A DNA stretch of 64,000 nucleotides, taken from contig NZ_QDGZ01000003.1 in the NCBI RefSeq assembly GCF_003076135.1, forward strand, positions 186,001-250,000, given 5' to 3'. The notes below the pieces were generated by a model, which saw only the letters and a program-made list of their open reading frames with translations, made no database searches and had not been told where the DNA came from. The first letter of the stretch is position 1; each line of letters starts with the position of its first letter. The position numbers and the translations under genes were made by a program. Source of the stretch: Nocardioides gansuensis (GTDB lineage: Bacteria; Actinomycetota; Actinomycetes; Propionibacteriales; Nocardioidaceae). Of the stretch, positions 33,694 through 40,525 are shown piece by piece.

Positions 33694-34653
33694 TCAGTGT
33701 GCGTCGTCGTCGGCGTGTTCGCCATCGGACTCGTCATCGGGGGAGGTTGCGGTGTCGGCGGATCCGGTCACCGTGAACGCGGCGGTCCGCACCACGCCCT
33801 CGTGCTTGAAGTCGAGGAAGAGGTGGTAGCGGTCCGGGCTCGGGACGTTCGCGAAGAAGACCACGTCCGGTCCGGGCTCGGTCTCCCCGTCCCCGGGCGT
33901 CCCCTCCGGGTGCACGTGCAGGTAGGCGAGGTCGCCGGCCCGGAGCGCGACCAGGTGCCCGTAGGCGCCCAGGTACGGTTCGAGGTCGGTGACCGGCTCG
34001 CCGTCGCGCGTCACGTTCAACGTGAGCTTCGCTTCTGCACCGGCGGTGAGGTCGCCCTCGAGGGTGACGGTGTAGTCGTCGACCGTGGCGGTCGTGGAGT
34101 CGGCGGTGGGAGGCTCAGCCGGCTGGAGCTTGCCGGGCACGAAGAGGTCGTTGCCCAAGGTGAGTGCCTCGGCCCCGGTGGCTTTGAAGTCGGCGAAGAG
34201 GCGCCATGCCCCCGGGGTGAGGTCTAGCTCCGTCGTCCAGGTGCCGTCCGAGGCCATCTCCGGGTGGACGTGCTGGAATCCCGAGAAGTCGCGGCGTACG
34301 GCGATCAGGTGGAGGTCCTCCTCGTGCTCGACGTCGTACTCGGTGACCGGGTTGCCGTCGGGGTCCTCGATCGTGAAGGACACCGGCACCGCGGTGCCGG
34401 GCGTGACCGTTGTCTGGTCCAGCCGGAACGAGTAGCCGTCCTGCGACACCAGCAGGCCCTTCGGAATGCTGGCGGCACCGGACTCGGACATGTCCATGCC
34501 CTCCATGCCCTCCATCTCGTCCATGCCCTCCATCCCGCCGTGGTCGGCAGTGGGGGAGTCGACAGGGCCAACTGCGCGTCCGATCCCGACTGCGCCGCCG
34601 AAGACTGCGGCCAGGGCGACGAGGAAGCCGATGAGCTTCACGCTGACGCTCAT
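33694..34653 (-). CDS. Membrane-anchored/secreted Met- and His-rich protein of the copper operon, two similar domains
   Basis: 319 aa. One N-terminal hydrophobic segment (~residues 6-27) acts as signal or anchor. Next comes a Met-rich stretch (GGMEGMDEMEGMEGMDM, ~39-55) of the type that binds Cu(I) outside cells. The rest consists of two similar beta-rich units: HLIAVRRDFSGFQHVHPE with LTPGAWRLFADFKATG, then HLVALRAGDLAYLHVHPEG with DRYHLFLDFKHEG. Both carry an HVHPE core, a likely metal site. The tail is His/Asp-rich (SDGEHADDDAH). The start overlaps the copZ stop (ATGA), so it is made with CopZ and CopA. I know no assigned function; an extracytoplasmic copper-binding or -handing-over protein is the natural inference. 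Confidence 0.75.
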   Translation of the reverse strand: MSVSVKLIGFLVALAAVFGGAVGIGRAVGPVDSPTADHGGMEGMDEMEGMEGMDMSESGAASIPKGLLVSQDGYSFRLDQTTVTPGTAVPVSFTIEDPDGNPVTEYDVEHEEDLHLIAVRRDFSGFQHVHPEMASDGTWTTELDLTPGAWRLFADFKATGAEALTLGNDLFVPGKLQPAEPPTADSTTATVDDYTVTLEGDLTAGAEAKLTLNVTRDGEPVTDLEPYLGAYGHLVALRAGDLAYLHVHPEGTPGDGETEPGPDVVFFANVPSPDRYHLFLDFKHEGVVRTAAFTVTGSADTATSPDDESDGEHADDDAH

Positions 34654-34856
34654 GCGAGCTGGTATCCCGCGTCCTCGACCGCGGCCTTGACCGCGGCGTC
34701 GTCAACCGGCTCAGCGCTGGTGACCGTGAGGCTTCCGGTCTCGAGGACGACGTCGACGTTCTCGACTCCCGGGATCTCCTGGACTTCCTCGGTGACGGAG
34801 GCGACGCAGTGACCGCAGGTCATGCCGGTCACGGTGTAGGTCTGGGTGGTGCTCAT
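34650..34856 (-). CDS. copZ: Copper chaperone, HMA domain (CopZ-like, copy 1)
   Basis: 68-aa single ferredoxin-like HMA domain. The MTCGHC metal motif lies at about residues 12-17, followed by VASVTEEVQEIPGVENVDVVLETGSLTV and a C-terminal VEDAGYQLA. It delivers Cu(I) in the cytoplasm, here presumably to CopA and to CsoR. It lies between csoR copy 1 (20 bases) and the secreted copper protein (four-base overlap). Confidence 0.9.
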   Translation of the reverse strand: MSTTQTYTVTGMTCGHCVASVTEEVQEIPGVENVDVVLETGSLTVTSAEPVDDAAVKAAVEDAGYQLA

Positions 34857-34876
34857 GGCGCGATTTCCTCTCGGTG

Positions 34877-35176
34877 TCAGGAACGGACGAGGCGGGCGAT
34901 GGCGGCGGAGGCCTCGGCAAGCTTCTGCTCGGCCTCTGGGCCGCCGGCTGCGGCGGCCCCGACCACGCAGTGGTGCAGGTGGTCGTCGAGGAGGCCCAGG
35001 GCTACGGACTCCAGTGCCGAGGTCATGGCGGAGACCTGGGTCAGGATGTCGATGCAGTACTTGTCCTCGTCGACCATCCGCTGCAGACCGCGGGCCTGGC
35101 CCTCGATCCGCCGGAGGCGGCGCAGGAAGTCGTCCTTGCGGGCGTCGTATCCAGGGTGGTCAGTCATGTCGGCCAT
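34877..35176 (-). CDS. csoR: CsoR-type copper-sensing repressor (copy 1)
   Basis: 99-aa all-helical DUF156/CsoR repressor. LRRIEGQARGLQRMVDEDKYCIDILTQ carries the first Cys ligand, and DDHLHHCVV the His and second Cys, the CsoR Cu(I) triad. ATG 35176 is chosen because GAAGGAAG precedes it at good spacing; the family Tyr/Arg-rich start PGYDARKDDFLRRL follows. It should repress its own operon by binding 35216-35241, where the site covers the region between -35 and -10. Confidence 0.92.
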   Translation of the reverse strand: MADMTDHPGYDARKDDFLRRLRRIEGQARGLQRMVDEDKYCIDILTQVSAMTSALESVALGLLDDHLHHCVVGAAAAGGPEAEQKLAEASAAIARLVRS

Positions 35177-35215
35177 CGCAGTCTTCCTTCGCACGGGCTG
35201 GTGCTGTCAAGCAAT

Positions 35216-35249
35216 GGATACAATACCCCCCTAGTGTATCCGGGGTCAA
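35216..35249 (-). promoter_or_regulatory. Promoter of the copper operon with CsoR operator
   Basis: On the minus strand a -35 TTGACC (35249-35244), an 18-base spacer and a -10 TATTGT (35225-35220). The spacer is filled by a G-tract palindrome with arms GGATAC and GTATCC (35216-35241) enclosing CTAGGGGGGTA, the look of a CsoR site. A 17-base core recurs with one change before copZ copy 2. Confidence 0.75.
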
Positions 35250-35285
35250 GGGCAGGTGGTGGCGAATCCGGCGTCGCTCATACTG

Positions 35286-35296
35286 GTACGGGGTAC
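35286..35296. promoter_or_regulatory. Small palindrome before csoR copy 2
   Basis: GTAC-GGG-GTAC, 69 bases upstream of the start. It has the G-centre of a CsoR-like site but is shorter than the two clear copper operators. Confidence 0.25.
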
Positions 35297-35332
35297 AGTT
35301 CGGGTGCCTGCAACTGCCGGGATGGGCACAGC

Positions 35333-35361
35333 CGAGATGAGCTGCAAGACGAGATGAGCTG
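35333..35361 (+). repeat. 12-base direct repeat just before csoR copy 2
   Basis: CGAGATGAGCTG occurs at 35333-35344 and 35350-35361, 17 bases apart, the second copy ending three bases before the start codon. It takes the place where a ribosome site is expected (only GAG is left). Confidence 0.6.
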
Positions 35362-35364
35362 GAC

Positions 35365-35664
35365 ATGACCGAGACGCCGCACCACCACGGTTACCTCAAC
35401 CGCAAGGACGACTACCTCCGCCGCCTGCGCCGGATCGAGGGTCAGGCCCGCGGCCTCCAGCGCATGGTCGAGGAGGACAAGTACTGCATCGACATCTTGA
35501 CCCAGATCTCGGCCATCACGAAGGCGCTCCAGTCCGTGGGCCTCGGGCTCCTGGAGGAGCATCTGAGCCATTGCGTCGTCGATGCGGCCGCCGCGGGGGG
35601 CCAGGATGCCGACGTCAAGCTGAAGGAAGCCACCGACGCGATTGCGCGCCTGGTCCGTTCCTGA
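35365..35664 (+). CDS. CsoR/RcnR-family metal-sensing repressor (copy 2)
   Basis: 99 aa, clearly a paralogue of copy 1 (RRLRRIEGQARGLQRMVEEDKYCIDILTQISAI; EEHLSHCVVDAAAAGG). Cys, His and Cys ligands of the CsoR site are kept. The N-terminus is His-rich (TPHHHGYLNRKDDYL), which copy 1 lacks. It is divergent from copy 1 and the copper operon, and followed by the minus-strand CDGSH pair. Whether both sense copper or copy 2 senses another stress (persulfide-type CstR, Ni/Co) cannot be told; with the same ligands copper is most likely. Confidence 0.88.
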   Translation: MTETPHHHGYLNRKDDYLRRLRRIEGQARGLQRMVEEDKYCIDILTQISAITKALQSVGLGLLEEHLSHCVVDAAAAGGQDADVKLKEATDAIARLVRS

Positions 35665-35685
35665 TCGGAGCTCGCCGGCTGCGTG

Positions 35686-35835
35686 TCAGCGCGAGCGGAG
35701 CTCGGCCCGGACGGTGATGCCGCCGACGCTGCGACTGGCCTCCACCGCCCACCGGCGGGCGACACAGCCGCACGTGGCGGCCACGGCGTGGCGGAGGATC
35801 CGGGTCGTCAGCGTCGTCACGCTCGCGCTCGTCAT
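35686..35835 (-). CDS. Small basic Cys-containing protein, coupled to the CDGSH gene
   Basis: A 49-residue ORF whose ATG overlaps the stop of the CDGSH gene (ATGA). Nearly all of its third codon positions are G or C, as expected for a real gene here. It contains a CGC triplet (ATCGCVARRW) in the middle and several Arg. I do not recognise a family. Being coupled to an iron-sulfur protein and surrounded by metal genes, it may be an accessory factor, but this is inference. Confidence 0.5.
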   Translation of the reverse strand: MTSASVTTLTTRILRHAVAATCGCVARRWAVEASRSVGGITVRAELRSR

Positions 35836-36110
35836 GCAACGCCTTCGTCGTCTGACTCGGCTTCGGAGGTCCCGCAGACGGGGGGCCGGTCCTGACTGGT
35901 GAAGCCCTGTCGGACGTGGCTGGAGTCGCAGAACGGCTGGTTCCCCGAATGTCCGCACCGGCACAGCAAGACGATCCGCTGACCCTCGAGGTCGTACTCC
36001 TCGCCGTTCGGGTCCAGGAGCCGGAACGTGCCCTTCAGCTGGAGGGGGCCGTTGCGCACCGCCTTGATGGTCGTGGGGCGCTGGGCGAGGGCGGGGATGG
36101 CGTCGGTCAT
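35832..36110 (-). CDS. CDGSH-type iron-sulfur protein
   Basis: 92-aa protein with one CDGSH (mitoNEET-like) motif, CRCGHSGNQPFCDSSH at about residues 49-64: three Cys and the His that hold a redox-active 2Fe-2S cluster. Ser replaces the usual Gly after CD. The part before is a beta-rich segment (GPLQLKGTFRLLDPNGEEYDLEGQRIVLL). ATG 36110 follows GGAGG at eight bases; a longer in-frame start lies in the promoter. It has its own promoter (36155-36182) and is divergent from copZ copy 2. It is likely involved in iron-sulfur or redox sensing under metal stress. Confidence 0.85.
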   Translation of the reverse strand: MTDAIPALAQRPTTIKAVRNGPLQLKGTFRLLDPNGEEYDLEGQRIVLLCRCGHSGNQPFCDSSHVRQGFTSQDRPPVCGTSEAESDDEGVA

Positions 36111-36154
36111 CGCAGTGTCCTCCATGGGGGACGGTGGGTGGCTCGGTTCGCAGT

Positions 36155-36182
36155 ACCATACCCTGGGAGGGTAAAAAGTCAA
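36155..36182 (-). promoter_or_regulatory. Promoter of the CDGSH gene with palindrome
   Basis: On the minus strand -35 TTGACT (36182-36177), a 16-base spacer, and -10 TATGGT (36160-36155). The palindrome TACCCT-GGG-AGGGTA (36159-36173) fills the spacer, so a metal regulator could sit there. Confidence 0.6.
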
Positions 36183-36195
36183 CCGGTGCGAACAG

Positions 36196-36226
36196 TTGAC
36201 AAGATACGCTAGGGGGGTAACCTATC
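36196..36226 (+). promoter_or_regulatory. Promoter of copZ copy 2 with CsoR-like operator
   Basis: -35 TTGACA (36196-36201) with a possible -10 TAACCT 16 bases on. Between them is GATACGCTAGGGGGGTA (36203-36219), which matches the core of the copper-operon operator at all but one of 17 positions, closed by CTATC at 36222-36226. Confidence 0.7.
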
Positions 36227-36273
36227 GAGTCATTGGAGCCGCACCAGCGGCCAGACCCGAGGGAGATACCGCA

Positions 36274-36480
36274 ATGAGCACGAGTACTGCCAGCTACACG
36301 GTCGTCGGCATGACCTGCAACGGCTGCGTCAACAAGGTCACCAATGCGGTCATGGAGGTCGCGGGTGTAGAAGACGTCGACGTCGACGTGTCCACCGGCG
36401 CCCTGGACGTCACCGGCGAGGTCAATGACGCGGCCATCCGCAGCGCGGTGGAGCAGGTGGGGTACAAGATCGCCGACTGA
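36274..36480 (+). CDS. Copper chaperone, HMA domain (CopZ-like, copy 2)
   Basis: 68-aa HMA protein with metal motif MTCNGC (~residues 14-19) and the fold segments VNKVTNAVMEVAGVEDVDVDVSTGALDV and VEQVGYKIAD. It is as long as copy 1 but differs around the motif (NGC for GHC). ATG 36274 follows GGGAGAT. The CsoR-like operator upstream places it in the copper regulon although it is on the opposite strand and 1.4 kb from the main operon. Confidence 0.88.
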   Translation: MSTSTASYTVVGMTCNGCVNKVTNAVMEVAGVEDVDVDVSTGALDVTGEVNDAAIRSAVEQVGYKIAD

Positions 36481-36594
36481 GTGCCCCGCACACCGTGGGC
36501 GCCGCTCTGCCCAGGTGAGCCCGCGGAGTGGCTCGACGGTGGGGGCGAACGCTGAGGTGCTGGACCGTACGCGTCCCGAGCCTCCGGCGCGCCT

Positions 36595-37281
36595 ATGGTT
36601 TCTCGCGTGCGAGTGCTTCTGGTAGAGGATGACGAGTCGATCGCCACGTCGTTGCGACGCGGGCTGGCCAGGTACGGGTACGAGGTCGACTGGGTGGCCA
36701 CCGCAGCGGAGGCGCTGCAGGCGGCGCCGAGCGATCTCGTGCTGCTGGATCTCGGGCTGCCGGACGGCGACGGCCTCGACGTCTGCCGGGTCCTGCGGTC
36801 GCGCAGCGACGTGCCGATCATCGTCGTGAGCGCGCGCAGTGACGAGGCGGACCGCGTCGTCGGGCTGGAGCTGGGGGCCGACGACTACGTGTCCAAGCCG
36901 TTCGGCGTGCGCGAGGTGATCGCCCGGATCAGGGCCGTCATGCGTCGCGTGCACCCGGAGGGGAGCGCGTCGGACGAGGGCCGGTACGGCCGGGTCACCA
37001 TCGACCGGAGGGCAGGGCGGGTGTTCCTCGACGGAGTCGAGGTGCAGCTCGCGCGCAAGGAGTACGAGCTGCTGTCCTTCCTGGCCGAGGAGCCCGGCGC
37101 CTTGATCACCCGGGAACACATCATGGAGGCGGTCTGGGACACGAACTGGTTCGGCCCCACGAAGACCCTCGACGTCCACGTCTCGGCGCTGCGCCGGAAG
37201 CTCGCCGGCGCCCTGACCTTCGAGACGGTGCGGGGCGTCGGCTTCCGACTCCTCGTCGAACCGGCTGCTGCCACCCCATGA
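36595..37281 (+). CDS. Two-component response regulator, OmpR/PhoB family
   Basis: 228-aa transcription factor. The receiver domain shows acidic pair EDD (~residues 11-13), phospho-Asp in LVLLDLGLPDGDGLDV (~53), Ser/Thr position VVSAR and the Lys in YVSKPF. The C-terminal winged helix has RAGRVFLDGVEVQLARKEYELLSFL and TREHIMEAVW, TKTLDVHVSALRRKL. GTG 36607 is an alternative start; no ribosome site decides. It overlaps the sensor gene by ATGA. Its position beside copper genes suggests a CusR/CopR-like role, but no direct evidence is visible. Confidence 0.9.
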   Translation: MVSRVRVLLVEDDESIATSLRRGLARYGYEVDWVATAAEALQAAPSDLVLLDLGLPDGDGLDVCRVLRSRSDVPIIVVSARSDEADRVVGLELGADDYVSKPFGVREVIARIRAVMRRVHPEGSASDEGRYGRVTIDRRAGRVFLDGVEVQLARKEYELLSFLAEEPGALITREHIMEAVWDTNWFGPTKTLDVHVSALRRKLAGALTFETVRGVGFRLLVEPAAATP

Positions 37282-38558
37282 TCCGGAGGCTGACGGTCGC
37301 CTACGTGGTGCTGGTCGCCTGCGCGCTCCTGGCCTTCAAGGTGCCGGTCTCGGTCCCCGTCAGTGGGCACGTGCGGGACGACACCGAGGCGGCCGTCCAA
37401 CGCGACGCGACGGCGATGGCCCTGTTGCTTGCGAACGGGGACCAGGCCTCCCGCGACTCCCTGGCCGCGACGATCCGGGCCTACGAGCGCGACACACCTG
37501 GCAGTGTGGAGGTGCTCCCCTCGTGGCAAGGCGGGACCCGGGCCGACTGGAACGACACCGCCCTGCTCGTGACCGTGCCCGCCTCCGCCTACGGCGCCGT
37601 GCGGATCAGCTATCCGATCGGCGAGATCGACGAGGAAGTGTGGGAGATCTGGGCGGTCCGGGCACTGCTCGCAGTCGGGATCCTCGCGGTCGCGGCCGTG
37701 CTCGGTGCCGTCGCGGTGCGTCGGCTGACCCGGCCGCTGCGCGAGCTGCACGCGATGGCCGGCAGGCTCGGCGACGGTGACCTGACGGCCCGAGCGCCCG
37801 TGACCGGTCCGCCCGAGATCCAGACGCTGGCCCGGACGTTGAACGCCGGCGCCGAGCGCGTCGAGAGCCTGATCGCCGCGCAGCAGGTGTTCGTCGCGGA
37901 CGCCTCCCACCAGCTCCGCACGCCGCTGACGGCGCTCCGCCTCTCGCTCGACAACATCGCCGACGGTGTCGACGACGTGGCCGTCCGAGAGGACGTCGAG
38001 CAGGCGGCGAGCGAGGTGGTCCGGATGAGCCGCCTGGTCAACGGCCTGCTCGTGCTCGCCCGAGCAGACGCCACGGCCGGTGGGACGGAGCCGGTCTGCC
38101 TGCCCGAGGTGATCGAGCAGCGCCTCGCCGTCTGGCGCCCGGAGGCGGCGGAGCAGGGCATCCGGTTCGCGCTGACGGCGGCGTACGACGGCGTGCCCAT
38201 GGTCGTCGCGGGCCCGGGGCACCTGGAACAGGTGCTGGACAACGTCCTCTCCAACGCGCTCGCCGTGTCGTCGGACCGGGCGACGATCGGGATCGCCATC
38301 CAGGCATCTCCAGACGCAATCGTGCTCGAGGTCCACGACGAGGGTCCCGGGATGTCGGCCGACGAGAAGGCGCGGGCCTTCGACCGGTTCTGGCGCGGAC
38401 GCGGGCTCACCGGCCGGTCCGGCTCCGGCCTCGGGCTGGCCATCGTCAAGCAGCTGGTCACCGACGACGGTGGGAGCGTCGTGCTGGACGACGCCCCCAC
38501 CGGCGGTCTGTGCGTGAGGATCAGCTGGCAACCGGCAGCAGCGAGGAGTGGTGGTTGA
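37278..38558 (+). CDS. Sensor histidine kinase
   Basis: 426-aa membrane kinase partnered with the preceding regulator. First helix at residues 7-24, a short extracytoplasmic sensor region to ~120, second helix (VRALLAVGILAVAAVLGAVAV), then HAMP (TRPLRELHAMAGRLGDGDL). The H-box ADASHQLRTPLTALRLSL follows, with N-box VLDNVLSNAL, G1 DEGPGMS, F-box FDRFWRG and G2 GSGLGLAIVKQLV. All catalytic parts are intact. The sensor region holds no Met/His cluster that would mark a copper sensor, so the signal is unknown. Its end overlaps the next, converging gene by 38 bases. Confidence 0.9.
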   Translation: MIRRLTVAYVVLVACALLAFKVPVSVPVSGHVRDDTEAAVQRDATAMALLLANGDQASRDSLAATIRAYERDTPGSVEVLPSWQGGTRADWNDTALLVTVPASAYGAVRISYPIGEIDEEVWEIWAVRALLAVGILAVAAVLGAVAVRRLTRPLRELHAMAGRLGDGDLTARAPVTGPPEIQTLARTLNAGAERVESLIAAQQVFVADASHQLRTPLTALRLSLDNIADGVDDVAVREDVEQAASEVVRMSRLVNGLLVLARADATAGGTEPVCLPEVIEQRLAVWRPEAAEQGIRFALTAAYDGVPMVVAGPGHLEQVLDNVLSNALAVSSDRATIGIAIQASPDAIVLEVHDEGPGMSADEKARAFDRFWRGRGLTGRSGSGLGLAIVKQLVTDDGGSVVLDDAPTGGLCVRISWQPAAARSGG

Positions 38559-39048
38559 TGATCCACCACTGGCCGTCCCGCTTCTCGTAGACGAACGTGT
38601 AGCGCGCGTCCACGGAGTCCGTCGTCCCGTCGGCGTTGTGGAAGGTGAAGCGGTAGAGCCCGGTGTCGATGGCCGAATGGGCGTCGAGCACCTTCACGAC
38701 CGAGCGGATCTCCTCACCGCTCGGGTGGCGCGCGAGGAAGTGCTCGAAGTAGTCGACGATTCCCTCGCGCGTGGTCCGGATCTGCGGCGACAGCGTGGGA
38801 AGCAGCACGGCGTCCGGTGCGTAGAGGTCCGCCACCTTCTCCGCGTCCCCGGTCTCCACCGCGGCGTTCCAGCGGTCGAAGAGTGCGGTGATCTCGGCGT
38901 TGCTCGGTGTGCCGGCGATTCTCGTCGCGACGGGCTGGCGTGCGGAGTCGCCGTGCGTGGCCGTCGCAGCTGTGCTCACCGCGGCCGGCACGGCCAAGGC
39001 AACGGCCGACAGTGCGGCACCTGCCGCGATGATCGACAGCTTCTTCAT
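38521..39048 (-). CDS. Secreted NTF2-like (SgcJ/EcaC/DUF4440-type) protein
   Basis: 175 aa with a Sec signal peptide (KKLSIIAAGAALSAVALAVPAAVSTAAT) and a cone-shaped NTF2-like domain: ITALFDRWNAAVETGDAEKVADLYAPDAVLLPTL, GIVDYFEHFL, YTFVYEKRDGQWWIINHHSSLLP. ATG 39048 follows AGGGAGA. Such proteins can be calcium/calmodulin-kinase-association-like or SnoaL-type enzymes; no catalytic residues are identifiable. It converges on and overlaps the kinase gene end. Confidence 0.8.
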   Translation of the reverse strand: MKKLSIIAAGAALSAVALAVPAAVSTAATATHGDSARQPVATRIAGTPSNAEITALFDRWNAAVETGDAEKVADLYAPDAVLLPTLSPQIRTTREGIVDYFEHFLARHPSGEEIRSVVKVLDAHSAIDTGLYRFTFHNADGTTDSVDARYTFVYEKRDGQWWIINHHSSLLPVAS

Positions 39049-39186
39049 GGTGTCTCCCTTGCTCTGATGGATCAGGAGGCACCACTGTCGCGAAGGACAG
39101 GCAAGCGGACGGTCAGCGCTGGTCAAGGCGACGGCAAGGGCATCGACAAGTTTGGTCCTGGCCAGGCTCGCCCTCAGTGAGGCTGG

Positions 39187-39354
39187 TCAGTTCGCGCGCT
39201 CACGGGAGTCGAGGTCGCCGGTGTCGGTCGTCCAGGTGACGTGCACACCGTCGGGCTCGGGGCGGGAGCTGGTCACCGTGCCGCCGTGGTCGCGAATCCT
39301 GTCGACCAGGGAGCCGAGGCGGTCGGCCGGGACGACGGTGGAGTGCCAGGTCAT
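39187..39354 (-). CDS. Small unknown protein of a three-gene cluster (55 aa)
   Basis: A 55-residue ORF overlapping the stop of the 83-aa gene upstream (ATGA at 39351-39354). It contains VVPADRLGSLVDRIRDHGGTVTSSRPE followed by two beta-strand-like stretches, which looks like a small alpha/beta fold. No family is recognised. The coupling and coding-like base use support a real gene. Confidence 0.5.
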   Translation of the reverse strand: MTWHSTVVPADRLGSLVDRIRDHGGTVTSSRPEPDGVHVTWTTDTGDLDSRERAN

Positions 39355-39602
39355 GCTGTGCCGCCGATCAGCTGGACGAGGTGTCCGGTCATCACCTTGC
39401 CGCGGAGCGGGTGGTCGCGGCGGGTGCGGGTGACGGTGAACCAGCCGTCCCAGTACGCCGAGTCGGGTCCGCGTCGAGTGCCGTACTCGAGGCGGACGTA
39501 GCCGACCTCGCGGTCGGCGTCGAGCACGCAGGCGCCGTCGCTCAGCGCGGAGCCGAAGGCGTCGCGCAGGTACTTCTCGTTCTGGGGTAGCACGGTCGAC
39601 AT
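39351..39602 (-). CDS. Small unknown protein of a three-gene cluster (83 aa)
   Basis: 83 residues: a helical start (LPQNEKYLRDAFGSALSDGA) followed by beta-strands REVGYVRLEYG, YWDGWFTVTRTRRD, and VMTGHLVQLIG. A C-terminal ATGA overlap couples it to the 55-aa gene. Eleven bases separate it from the 67-aa gene before it. It is not recognised as any known family. Confidence 0.6.
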   Translation of the reverse strand: MSTVLPQNEKYLRDAFGSALSDGACVLDADREVGYVRLEYGTRRGPDSAYWDGWFTVTRTRRDHPLRGKVMTGHLVQLIGGTA

Positions 39603-39613
39603 GGCACGCCTCC

Positions 39614-39817
39614 TCAGCTCTCGGCGAGAAGCTGGTCGGCCGCGGCCCCCAGCAACGCCGCAACGGTGCGGGCTTCGAGGACGGTGGCGGGGGTGGGGGA
39701 GCAGCACGGCGTGGCAGCGGCGTCGTCGGCCGCCTCGTCCTTCTCGCGGCGGGCCAGCTCGACGAGGATCGAGCGCACCTTGCTGGCCGTGTTCGTGCCG
39801 GAAGAATCGATGTTCAT
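39614..39817 (-). CDS. Small unknown protein of a three-gene cluster (67 aa)
   Basis: 67 residues: SGTNTASKVRSILVELARREKDEAADDAAAT, a CC pair in TPCCSPTPATV, then a helix EARTVAALLGAAADQLLAES. Two helices joined by a Pro/Cys hinge. GGAAGCGAGG precedes ATG 39817. It is the first gene of the little cluster. The 180 bases upstream show no gene or clear regulatory site. Function unknown. Confidence 0.55.
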   Translation of the reverse strand: MNIDSSGTNTASKVRSILVELARREKDEAADDAAATPCCSPTPATVLEARTVAALLGAAADQLLAES

Positions 39818-39997
39818 GACTGCCTCGCTTCCTGGGTGAGCGTGTCCGGCGCTACATCCAGAAAACGCCCGGTGAGCTCCGGTCGCGACCGCAGGAGTAC
39901 TGATTTGGATACGTAGACGCGGCGTACCGACACGTCCCATTCGCACGCCGTTGCCGCTGCTCGGGCCCGGTGGTGCTTGTTCAGCCCGGTCAGCTCC

Positions 39998-40444
39998 TCA
40001 GCTGACGGCCTTCCTGACCAGCGCGGTCAGCTGCTTCTCCACGGCCGGGTTCATGGCGGTGATGCCGAAGACGGTCGGCCAGAGATCGCCGTCGTCGAGG
40101 TTCGCCTCCTCGTTGAAGCCGACCTCGCTGTAGCGCATCTTGAACTTGGAGGCGTTCTTGAAGAAGACCACCACCTTGCCGTCGCGGGCATAGGCCGGCA
40201 TGCCGTACCAGGTCCTGGGAGCGAGGTCGGGAGCGAGCTCCGCGATGATCCGGTGCAGCCCCTTCGCGACCGCCCGCTCGCGCTCGGGCATGGCTGCGAT
40301 CTTGTCGAGGCAGTCCTGCGCGTCGGCAGCAGCCTTCTTGGCGCCGGAGCCGCGGCGGGCGGTCGACTTGAGCTCGGCCGCCCGCTCCTTCATCGCCGCG
40401 CGCTCGTCCTCGGTGAATCCGTCGTACGACGCTTGCCTGGCCAT
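39998..40444 (-). CDS. DUF1801/YdhG-like protein
   Basis: 148-aa soluble protein of the DUF1801 family (Bacillus Fra-like/YdhG fold). Typical are LDKIAAMPERERAVAKGLHRIIAELAPDLAPRTWYGMPAYARDGKVVVFF and KFKMRYSEVGFNEEANLDDGDLWPTVFGI. A basic N-terminal arm (ERAAELKSTARRGSGAKKAAA) precedes. Relatives include a frataxin-like iron chaperone, but the function of this branch is uncertain. GAAGGAG precedes the ATG. Confidence 0.8.
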   Translation of the reverse strand: MARQASYDGFTEDERAAMKERAAELKSTARRGSGAKKAAADAQDCLDKIAAMPERERAVAKGLHRIIAELAPDLAPRTWYGMPAYARDGKVVVFFKNASKFKMRYSEVGFNEEANLDDGDLWPTVFGITAMNPAVEKQLTALVRKAVS

Positions 40445-40525
40445 CGGACGCTCCTTCTGTCGTTCGGGTGTGGTCCCGATCGTAGGGAGCGCCTGAGGCG
40501 CGAGGCTTCTTCGATCCTGACCGAT

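Noticed and set aside
35160..35366. 68-codon Cys-rich frame on the minus strand between the two csoR genes
   Set aside because: It overlaps the csoR start, and its beginning lies upstream of the mapped -35/-10, so it would not be in that transcript. Cys content is probably chance, though worth a glance in relatives.
36191..36202. A seventh TGTTGACA-like site before copZ copy 2 (CAGTTGACAAG)
   Set aside because: It lacks the CTGT half and is explained as the -35 box of the copZ promoter in an unrelated copper region.
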